From positions 1-34,793 of IMG/VR virus record IMGVR_UViG_3300010396_000077: a stretch of DNA of 34,793 nt. One strand, written 5' to 3'. The notes below the pieces were generated by a model, which was given only the letters and a program-made list of their open reading frames with translations, was not told the DNA's origin and ran no database searches. The translations under genes and the position numbers were made by a program. Each line of letters starts with the position of its first letter. The stretch's first letter is position 1. The DNA is from a virus. Below are positions 28,877-34,793 of this stretch, in pieces.

Positions 28877-29592
28877 GCCGGGTGTCCAAACTTCTCTTCA
28901 AACAGGGCCAGGTTTCGATGCGACGTTGCCGGCCGTGATGGATCGCCGCGGAACGTGCTCTTCAGCTTTCCGTGGTCCACGTAACAGCCGTCGAAGATCC
29001 CGAGCTTCAATCCGGCCCGGCGCACGGATTCGCAGTAGTCGTTGTCCTCGACGCCGTAATCGAGACAATACCGTTCGTCGAGCAGGCCCACGCGGTCGAT
29101 CGTCGCCCGCGGGATGTAGACGCAGACGAAGGCCAGGGTGCGCGGCTCTTCCCGGAGTCCAGTTCCGGCCTGGGGACGCTGTGCCAGGTTGCCCACGACG
29201 TTCGTCACCGCCGAGATCACGCCGAACTCGGGATGCGCCGCGGCCGCAGCCGCAAGCAACGTAAAGCCGCGTGTTGTTTCGAGTAGCGCATCATCGTTCA
29301 GCAGGATCACGTCGTCTTGGCAAGAAGCGCGGATGCCGATATTGGCGTTGCGGGCGAAGATAAAGGGCTTGGCTCCGGATTGACACTGCATCCTCCGCAA
29401 GACTTCCGAGATTCTATCCTGACGATCCGGATATTCCCAATCGCTGGGAAAACCCAGGTCACCAGAGTTCTCCCACTGAATGCCGTCATCGATGACATGG
29501 ATCGTGCATTCCTTCTCAGCCAATAAAACGTGCTTCACGCACGGAATCACGTTTTCCACTTTCCTGCTGAGGACGACGACCGAGAAACTCAC
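28873..29592 (-). CDS. Family 2 glycosyltransferase, rhamnosyltransferase-like (239 aa)
   Basis: The GTG at 29592 overlaps the methyltransferase stop in GTGA; a longer open frame upstream is antisense-like and rejected. SFSVVVLSRKVENVIPCVKHVL, TIHVIDDG, NANIGIR (residues 83-89), VILLNDDALLE (96-105) and GVEDNDYCESVRRAG are the classic motif order of GT2 enzymes that resemble rhamnosyltransferases: NDD for metal and ED-D as catalytic region. It is soluble. Confidence 0.85.
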   Translation of the reverse strand: MSFSVVVLSRKVENVIPCVKHVLLAEKECTIHVIDDGIQWENSGDLGFPSDWEYPDRQDRISEVLRRMQCQSGAKPFIFARNANIGIRASCQDDVILLNDDALLETTRGFTLLAAAAAAHPEFGVISAVTNVVGNLAQRPQAGTGLREEPRTLAFVCVYIPRATIDRVGLLDERYCLDYGVEDNDYCESVRRAGLKLGIFDGCYVDHGKLKSTFRGDPSRPATSHRNLALFEEKFGHPA

Positions 29593-30053
29593 GGCTTCTC
29601 CAACACAATCGTTAACTTCGGCACGTTGACAATCGTCCCGAACACGCCGCCGGGGTAGTCCTTCTCTTCGTGCCGCACGTAGCGGAATGCCGCAGTGATG
29701 CCGTTGGCCTTGTGAAACCGCTCGCGGTGCGCATCTCCCGCCACGTAGTACTGGAAGCTGCTGAGATTCCAGTAGCTGATGTGTTGAGGGTCCTGCCAGG
29801 CGCCGGCACCGTTTGTCGTCGGTACGCAAATCTCGATGCGACCGCCGGATTTGAGCACACGGTACGCCTCGTTCATGGTCCGAACCTTGTCTGGCAGGTG
29901 CTCGATGATCTCGTGGGCCCGGATCATCTCCACGCTGTCGTCCGGCCACGGCCACGGCTGATTCAGATTAGCGATCTGATCCGCCGGCGGACAGATATCC
30001 ACGTTCACGTAGCCGGCCCGGAGATCGTTCGAGCAGCCGAGGTTTAGATTCAT
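29589..30053 (-). CDS. SAM-dependent methyltransferase, class I (154 aa)
   Basis: LNLGCS (residues 3-8; motif I as LxxGCG-like), NVDICPP (motif II), IRAHEIIEHLPD (about 44-55) and AYRVLKSGGRIEICVP (63-78) give a small class I methyltransferase of the type found in glycan clusters. It would methylate a sugar or a phosphate acceptor; some such phage enzymes act on other small substrates. The ATG overlaps the previous stop (ATGA), tying it to the cassette. At 154 residues it is on the short side but complete in its motifs. Confidence 0.85.
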   Translation of the reverse strand: MNLNLGCSNDLRAGYVNVDICPPADQIANLNQPWPWPDDSVEMIRAHEIIEHLPDKVRTMNEAYRVLKSGGRIEICVPTTNGAGAWQDPQHISYWNLSSFQYYVAGDAHRERFHKANGITAAFRYVRHEEKDYPGGVFGTIVNVPKLTIVLEKP

Positions 30054-30736
30054 TGGATGGCTTCAAAAAACGCAGCGGGAAATTCGCTTCGCGGAACTTC
30101 TGGCCAGGAGTTGTGGCCCAGCCGCCCGCTCGATGACGTGTTGTCTCCGTGCACTCGCGCGATCAGCAGGTTGCGGCTTTCCTCTGAAGAAACGCCGCCG
30201 AATCTCTGGCCCGCGGCTTCCATGTAGCCGTCCTCGCCCATGTGCACGTCCGGGAAGGGATGCGCTTTCCAGAACTCGCGCCAGTAACACATGGAGGCGC
30301 CGCACACCGTTTCGAGGGTGCCGTCCGAATGGCGCATCGATGGCGGGCTTGAAACCTTCCACCGGTAGCCCTTGCTCGCCTCTTCATGCCAGAAAAGCAG
30401 CTCGCGATAGCCGGTCACTGGCCTTCGGGAATCGACCATCCGCGCGACCTGGTCCGCGATTCGTTCAGGAGCCGACCAGTCGTCGGAATCAAAATGCACG
30501 ATCACTTCGCCCTTCGCTGCTTCACAGAGGGCGTTGCGCTTCAGCCCCAGATCCAAACGAGGGACGCGCAGGTAAATCACGCCGGGATCCGTTGGCGCCG
30601 TGTAAAACGACGGATCGTCCTTGTCGTCCAGAATCACAAGCTGCCGAGGCTCGTAGGTCTGGCGCAGAAAACACTGCAGCGCGACGCGAGACAGCGCGGG
30701 CCGGGAGCGCGTCGGCATGATGGCGGAAACGAGCAT
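30050..30736 (-). CDS. Family 2 glycosyltransferase (228 aa)
   Basis: First gene of the glycan cassette. The ATG at 30736 gives MLVSAIMPTRSRPALSRVAL, a usual GT2 start; the frame upstream runs through the terminator and MCP end and is not coding. LVILDDKDDPSF, LKRNALCEAAKGEVIVHFDSDDW (DSDD at 83-86) and ETVCGASMCYWREFW, GEDGYM later, are the donor and acceptor motifs. No Shine-Dalgarno sequence precedes it; instead there are three CCCCCT-TTTT tracts. It follows the capsid terminator, so its expression depends on read-through. Confidence 0.85.
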   Translation of the reverse strand: MLVSAIMPTRSRPALSRVALQCFLRQTYEPRQLVILDDKDDPSFYTAPTDPGVIYLRVPRLDLGLKRNALCEAAKGEVIVHFDSDDWSAPERIADQVARMVDSRRPVTGYRELLFWHEEASKGYRWKVSSPPSMRHSDGTLETVCGASMCYWREFWKAHPFPDVHMGEDGYMEAAGQRFGGVSSEESRNLLIARVHGDNTSSSGRLGHNSWPEVPRSEFPAAFFEAIQ

Positions 30737-30768
30737 AGGGGGAAAACAGGGGGAAAACAGGGGGAAAA
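30736..30768 (-). repeat. Tandem CCCCCTGTTTT tract before the cassette
   Basis: Read leftward, CCCCCTGTTTT occurs in tandem (with a first unit CTTTTCCCCCT) directly before the ATG at 30736. It also supplies the T-rich tail of the terminator. Such a simple repeat may vary in length during replication. Confidence 0.6.
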
Positions 30769-30801
30769 GAGGGGGAGGGGAAATGGCGGGTCCTCCCCCT
30801 C
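30765..30801 (-). terminator. Terminator after the major capsid gene
   Basis: Read leftward: GAGGGGGAGG (30801-30792 complement) pairs with CCTCCCCCTC (30778-30769 complement) over 10 base pairs with a 13-base loop, followed by TTTT and later TGTTTT. It lies 18 bases after the capsid stop. A terminator after the capsid gene is common in phages and gives excess capsid mRNA. Confidence 0.75.
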
Positions 30802-30818
30802 GGAGTGAAACAGCGTTA

Positions 30819-32159
30819 TTACGCGTGGTTCTGCAGGTAGCGGACCGGGTGAGTGCCGGCGTCCAGCAGGTTGCCGTCGTAACGAGCGAACCCGAGGAAC
30901 GCGACCTGCCCGAAGTCGGCAAAACGCTCGACAAGGCGCAGGATCGACATCTCCTTCACGCGCCGGATCAGGTACTTGTCCATCTGGCCGAACAGCACCG
31001 ATTTGTTGCCGGCGCCGAGCTGCGCCATGTCGTTATTGATCCAATATTTGTAGCCGAGGATCGTGTCCGGCTTGCCCACCGCCATGCCCGGCATCCACAG
31101 AGGATGGCCGAACTTGTCTTTCAGGGTTTTGATGAAGCGGAGGGTGCCATCGTGCATCATGTAGCTCGCGCCCATGCGGTACAGGATGTCGAGCGAGTGC
31201 TCCAAATTCACCAGATCGATATAGCCGACCTGCTGAGTCGGATCCGGCGTGGTCTGGTTGTCGTCGCCGATGATGCTGGGCGTGGTGCCAGAGGTTACGC
31301 CGGCGCTGGATTGCGGAACGATGCCCGAGGGTTCGGGAGCAGCCACGAGTGGGGAGCCGGCCTGGTTGGACGGTCCACCACCGACGGTGAACTTGGTGTT
31401 CGAAATGCGGCCCAGGCGGATGCCGAACTTCTTGATCAGCCACGATTCGATGTCGAACGCCGAATCCTGCAGCAGCTCGATCGACACCTTCACCATCTTG
31501 GTGCTGAATTTGTAAGCCGAGAAGTTGATCTGGCTGATGGTGACATCCTGCGTGGTGACTTGCGCGCCCTCGCCGACGATTTCGCCGCTGATCGCGGTGT
31601 CGTTATCGGTCGGGAAGGGAAGGGGCTGGCCGGTTGCGGTGTCGAACACGTCAGAGCTGTTCCACATCGGCCCGTAGTACTTCAGGGCCTCTTCGATCTT
31701 GTTGGTGAACCCAACCGGAACGAAGAACCCGGTGGTCGAGCCGGGATAGGCGCCGCCCGTAGGGATACCCTCGCTCATGTCGCGCTTTTCCATCTGCAGC
31801 ATGACCTGGCGGGCCTGCATCAGCTCCCGCTCTTCAGGATTGAGGCCGCGGAAACCGTAGTTGTCCGGGAACAGGCCGTTCTTCAGATAGTTGTTGAAGG
31901 CGCGCTGGACCTTCTCGGCCTTCTTTGCGGGATCGTTGTTCGGATCGCCGATCTGATTCTCCGGAGGCCGCTGCGTCCCGCGCATTTCGAGCTCCAGCGC
32001 GGCCGAGCGCTCGATGGCTTCGATCTGCGTTTTCAGCCCTTCTTGCTCCGTGTCGAGGGCGTCAAACTTCACTTTGTTTTCGGGCGTCAAATTGTTAGCG
32101 AGTTCCGCCATGTCATGGGCGCATTTTCCACGGCGCTCGCGCATTTCCTTAACGGTCAT
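30819..32159 (-). CDS. HK97-family major capsid protein (446 aa)
   Basis: AAGGAG precedes the ATG by 9 bases. Residues 1-90 form the helical N-terminal scaffold (delta) region (ENKVKFDALDTEQEGLKTQIEAIERSAALELEMR), cut off by the prohead protease in relatives. Capsid fold from about residue 140: STTGFFVPVGFTNKIEEALKYYG, ISGEIVGEGAQVTTQDVTISQINFSAYKFSTKMVKVSIELLQDSAFDIESWLIKKFG, then GASYMMHDGTLRFIKTLKDKFGHPLW and GQMDKYLIRRVKEMSILRLVERFADFGQVAFLGFARYDG. The gene precedes a terminator and the glycan cassette, so the capsid is the nearest candidate substrate. A 250-280 loop (Pro/Ser/Thr-rich) may be surface exposed. Confidence 0.93.
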   Translation of the reverse strand: MTVKEMRERRGKCAHDMAELANNLTPENKVKFDALDTEQEGLKTQIEAIERSAALELEMRGTQRPPENQIGDPNNDPAKKAEKVQRAFNNYLKNGLFPDNYGFRGLNPEERELMQARQVMLQMEKRDMSEGIPTGGAYPGSTTGFFVPVGFTNKIEEALKYYGPMWNSSDVFDTATGQPLPFPTDNDTAISGEIVGEGAQVTTQDVTISQINFSAYKFSTKMVKVSIELLQDSAFDIESWLIKKFGIRLGRISNTKFTVGGGPSNQAGSPLVAAPEPSGIVPQSSAGVTSGTTPSIIGDDNQTTPDPTQQVGYIDLVNLEHSLDILYRMGASYMMHDGTLRFIKTLKDKFGHPLWMPGMAVGKPDTILGYKYWINNDMAQLGAGNKSVLFGQMDKYLIRRVKEMSILRLVERFADFGQVAFLGFARYDGNLLDAGTHPVRYLQNHA

Positions 32160-32301
32160 ACACGTGTCTCCTTGTTGAAATTTGGGATTTGTGACGCACG
32201 CGCCCTGTGCCGCGGGCTGTGCCCTCGCGGGGCAGCCTTACGGGTTCTCGCGCTCTGCCTGCGGGTTCGCCGGCGGCAGGTTTGAAACTGAAAACTTGTC
32301 T
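32160..32301. other. 142-base gap with two hairpins between protease and capsid genes
   Basis: No gene is seen. Two inverted repeats lie here: GGCTG...CAGCC (32215-32237) with an inner CCC/GGG pairing and CCTGC...GCAGG (32258-32280). They could set mRNA processing or partial termination between protease and capsid. The capsid gene's ribosome binding site lies at the left end. Confidence 0.45.
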
Positions 32302-33348
32302 TTAGAGCTGGGCCAGGATCAGCCGGGCTTTCGCCTGTGCTCGCTGAACTTCAGCCGGATTCGGCTGGTGCAGCTCGCTGAACTGGCTGTCGGTCAGATG
32401 CCACTTCGTCTTGTCCTCTTCGGACACGGGGCCGCACTTATCGCGGAGCGAGACCAGTTGCTTCCATGCCTTGGCTTTCTGCTCCTCGGTGACATTCTTC
32501 AATGAGTTGAACCGCGACAGATCGTTTCGCAGGTGTGAGCGCGTTTTCTCCTCGGTCGAGAATTTCCACGGCAGCTTCCACGTGGAGATATCTGCCGGCT
32601 CGCCCACGATCAAGAAGCACTCGGCTGTTAGTTCCTCGGAGTCGACTCGCTTGATCTTCGCGCCCGCCGGAGCGCTGCGATCGTGGCCCGTGCAATTCAG
32701 ATCGTCGCAGTTGTCATTCGAGCAGTCGGCGCAATCGCCGTCCTCACACTCCGGGCAGTCGCACTCACATTCGCCGGCTTCGTTGTAGCGTTGGGAATAG
32801 CGGGACCGTACCTCCGCCGGCATTCCTTCCGGCCACAACGCGCGGATCTTAGAGTCAGCCTTCTCGTTTGCGGGATATACCACCGGCCCGACGTCGAAGA
32901 TGTCGACATCGAGCAGAGTGCGGGTGGTCTTGATGATCCGGCCTTTATCGTCGCGCTGGTCTTCCCAGCGGTCCTGCAGGACCATGAAGCCGAACGAGGA
33001 ACCATCGACGTCTCCGCGCTCGAGCGCTTCTCTCACGTGCATCGCCATAGGACCGGACGGAGGGACGTTGTTATAGACCAGACCGGTGCTGTCGGTCTTC
33101 AATTCGAGCGTTTTGGATTTAGTGCGCCCGAGGATCCAGTTCGCATCGTGGTTGAACAGGCATCGGACGTCGGGATTCTCGGCCAGGCACCGCTTAAAGG
33201 CTCCCGGATCCACTACTTCGGTGAACCACCCGAGGTCATATTCCTGATTGAAGGTGGAAGCGTGCCCTTCGATGTGGGTCTGCCCGTTCGCGCCGGTGGT
33301 GGTGCGGACTTCAGTCCGGAAAGTGCGGCGCTCCAGCTTTGGTTTCAA
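32302..33348 (-). CDS. HK97-type prohead protease with Cys-rich extension (348 aa)
   Basis: TTG start with GGAGG 7 bases upstream, overlapping the portal stop (TTGA). Residues 1-170 are the U35/HK97 protease: HIEGHASTFNQEYDLGWFTEVVDPGAF, CLFNHD (H67) and GDVDGSSFGF (Ser at 117-118). It would cut capsid scaffold domains during maturation. Residues 194-219 hold eight Cys among acidic residues (CECDCPEC, then C206, C209, C214, C219), probably a metal-binding knuckle. A helical C-terminal domain (WKLPWKFSTEEKTRSHLRNDLSRFNSL) follows, perhaps a scaffold. Most relatives stop near residue 180-200. Confidence 0.9.
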   Translation of the reverse strand: MKPKLERRTFRTEVRTTTGANGQTHIEGHASTFNQEYDLGWFTEVVDPGAFKRCLAENPDVRCLFNHDANWILGRTKSKTLELKTDSTGLVYNNVPPSGPMAMHVREALERGDVDGSSFGFMVLQDRWEDQRDDKGRIIKTTRTLLDVDIFDVGPVVYPANEKADSKIRALWPEGMPAEVRSRYSQRYNEAGECECDCPECEDGDCADCSNDNCDDLNCTGHDRSAPAGAKIKRVDSEELTAECFLIVGEPADISTWKLPWKFSTEEKTRSHLRNDLSRFNSLKNVTEEQKAKAWKQLVSLRDKCGPVSEEDKTKWHLTDSQFSELHQPNPAEVQRAQAKARLILAQL

Positions 33349-34793
33349 GGTAAAGCCTCCTTCGGTATTCCGTTATTTGTGGTCTTGGGACGCCCGCAAA
33401 GGCTGGAAACACTGGTCAAATCCTCTTCGATCCGATGGAAATAGGCGTCAATCGCGGCTCTATCGTCGGCTCCGCCAGGTTGTCCGTCGTCCGGCTGCGT
33501 TCCTGACTTTTTCCCCGGCGGGTTCGGAATCGGGTCCCCGACGTTGACCATATTCACCGGCTGCCAGACCTTGGTCCCTAATCCATCGGGGAGCGGATTC
33601 CAGTCGAGAATTTCCTCGCGGATGGTGTCGGCATCCGTGATGCCCCACTGCCGCAGAAGCGCGATCAGCTTGCCCTGGGACTCCGCGTCGGGCGTGAGCA
33701 TATCGCGCCAGTAGAAGGCTGGGAAGTACTTACCCGCTGATCTGCCGGTGCGCGGGAACAGCTTGCGCTTAAGCTCCGGCTGCCAGGCCTTCAGCCACGG
33801 CCGGAGAGTGTACTGGACAATCTCGGTGCCTTCCTGCTCCGCGGTGGCGCGGTTGACCCTGGAGCCCTCGCCCAGCATGCGGATCGGCACGCGGAACAAC
33901 GCCCCGAGCTCTTCGCGTTGGTGCACGCGGGTTTGCAGAAACTGCGCGTTGTCCGGCTTCACATCCGACTGCTGCCACTTGATCCCCGCTTCCGCCACCA
34001 GCGGCCGGAGCATGTTCTCTCCGCCGTAGGCTTCCTGGACCGATCGCTTGAAGTTCTCGATGGCCTGCGGGCTCATGTCGTTCGGCAGCTCGAAAACTCC
34101 CGAAGGTCTGAGGCCGTTGGCGAAGAACTTCCCGCCGAACTTCTCCGCGGCCAGTGCTAACCCGATCGCCTGGCGGGAGAGCTCGATGATCGGCTTCCCC
34201 AGGCGCCCATCGAGCGAGAGCCCCGGAATGTGAATCATGTTCGCGGCCAGGATGTGCCGCGGCGTTCCGGCCTGGTTCGGCCCGAGCGTTTGGCCGTCCG
34301 TGGTCTCGTAGACCATCGTTCCCGGTGGGACCTTCTCGCCGTCGATGATTTCCTGTTGCAGCGTCCTTACCGGGCGGGTGGCGTGCGGCATACGCGGCCA
34401 CAAGGCAACCGGGCGATTCGCGTTGTCGCGCTGGATCTCGGCGTAGGCGTTCGACCACAGCAGCGCGTGACACTGCATCGTCCGGAAGAACGTGAACGAC
34501 GTCATCTCGACGTTGGGCTCGTCGTGTAGAAGCCAGTGGACGTCGTGGTTGTAGGCGATCCGCTTTCCCTTTGGCTCCAACTGCTCGTAGACGTTCAGAT
34601 CGAGCGATGCCAGGGACGCGGAGATCAGGTCCACGCAGGTGTAAACCGTCGTGACCTGCAGCGCGGTGAGCTCGGAGACGCGGATGCCCGCGTCGGTCCG
34701 GCCGCCGTTGAAGATATCCAGCAGCCACTCTGCCGGGAATGAGAGTGGCGTCTGCGGATTTTCGAGGCTGGAGCGAAACTGTTTAAGAAAGCC
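33345..34793 (-). CDS. Phage portal protein, HK97 family, 5' end outside window
   Basis: The frame is open to the right edge: upstream of a GTG at 34634 it continues as GIRVSELTALQVTTVYTCVDLISASLASLDLNVYE, which is the typical portal start, so the gene is cut by the window (482 residues seen). Further motifs: HDVHWLLHDEPNVEMTSFTFFRTM, LLWSNAYAEIQRD, AANMIHIPGLSLDG, FANGLRPSGVFELPNDMSPQA and FRVPIRMLGEGSRVNRATAEQEGTEIVQYTLRPWLKAWQPELKRKLF. It forms the 12-subunit ring through which DNA enters and leaves. The large terminase should lie just outside, to the right. Confidence 0.93.
   Translation of the reverse strand, partial: GFLKQFRSSLENPQTPLSFPAEWLLDIFNGGRTDAGIRVSELTALQVTTVYTCVDLISASLASLDLNVYEQLEPKGKRIAYNHDVHWLLHDEPNVEMTSFTFFRTMQCHALLWSNAYAEIQRDNANRPVALWPRMPHATRPVRTLQQEIIDGEKVPPGTMVYETTDGQTLGPNQAGTPRHILAANMIHIPGLSLDGRLGKPIIELSRQAIGLALAAEKFGGKFFANGLRPSGVFELPNDMSPQAIENFKRSVQEAYGGENMLRPLVAEAGIKWQQSDVKPDNAQFLQTRVHQREELGALFRVPIRMLGEGSRVNRATAEQEGTEIVQYTLRPWLKAWQPELKRKLFPRTGRSAGKYFPAFYWRDMLTPDAESQGKLIALLRQWGITDADTIREEILDWNPLPDGLGTKVWQPVNMVNVGDPIPNPPGKKSGTQPDDGQPGGADDRAAIDAYFHRIEEDLTSVSSLCGRPKTTNNGIPKEALP

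Noticed and set aside
28873-29955. 360-codon version of a glycosyltransferase
   Set aside because: The first 120 residues are Arg/Gly-rich and lie over the methyltransferase gene in another frame. The GTG at 29592 gives a proper GT2 start.
30736-30768. Possible CRISPR-like short repeats
   Set aside because: The units are 11-base simple tracts without spacers. No cas genes are present.
30717-32285. 522-codon open frame on the plus strand
   Set aside because: It is antisense to the major capsid gene, which has clear HK97 capsid sequence and a ribosome binding site. The open frame results from GC-rich codon use.
33769-34728. 319-codon minus-strand frame over the portal gene
   Set aside because: It is an out-of-frame shadow of the portal gene, rich in Arg, Pro and Gly, with no family pattern.

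Overview
The window is a 34.8-kb piece of a tailed bacteriophage or prophage with an HK97-type capsid and a long, siphovirus-like tail. The calls come from translated products and gene order. Every late gene except three inserts is read leftward (minus strand). Going right to left from the right edge: portal protein (cut by the window edge), prohead protease, major capsid protein, a terminator, a nine-gene glycan/methyltransferase cassette, two head-tail connectors, an HK97 gp10-like protein, a tail terminator, two tail-tube-like proteins, tail assembly chaperones (with signs of a -1 frameshift), tape measure, a DUF2460 protein, a DUF2163 protein, an Ig-like protein, an NlpC/P60 hydrolase, a very large tail-tip protein and three distal fibre-like proteins. 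The DUF2460 - DUF2163 - NlpC/P60 - giant hub order is that of gene transfer agents and related siphophages. No terminase, integrase, endolysin, tRNA or CRISPR array is visible here.

The left 5.7 kb is a control/early region of small genes in four units. A leftward operon starts at a good promoter near 3.6 kb and runs to about 0.3 kb through tightly overlapping ATGA/GTGA junctions. It holds an unknown protein of about 200 residues, a DUF968/Ref-like HNH protein, tiny membrane peptides, a ribbon-helix-helix-like protein and common phage unknowns. A rightward unit (3681-4302), a leftward gene (4933-4361) and a rightward unit (5032-5625) complete the region. The first genes of the two rightward units are related basic proteins. 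Both seem to start at a GTG lying at the predicted transcription start, so they may be leaderless.

Three features stand out. First, six glycosyltransferase-like genes, a SAM methyltransferase, a PIG-L deacetylase and a zinc-ribbon gene are inserted, translationally coupled, between the capsid gene and the connectors. This suggests late expression and modification of virion glycans or of the host surface. Second, a dispersed repeat with the core GCGGTCCGCCGTTTGCGC occurs at five loci. Four of them lie in short gaps between genes, and two of those sit in larger foldback structures around one small tail gene. Third, three small genes on the opposite strand (7887, 13647 and 20697) interrupt the late operon like morons, and at least two have their own promoter-like or operator-like sites.

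The host cannot be fixed from this window. The GC-rich composition, signal peptides and a lipoprotein-like moron suggest a Gram-negative soil-type bacterium. Acidobacteriota is my low-confidence guess.
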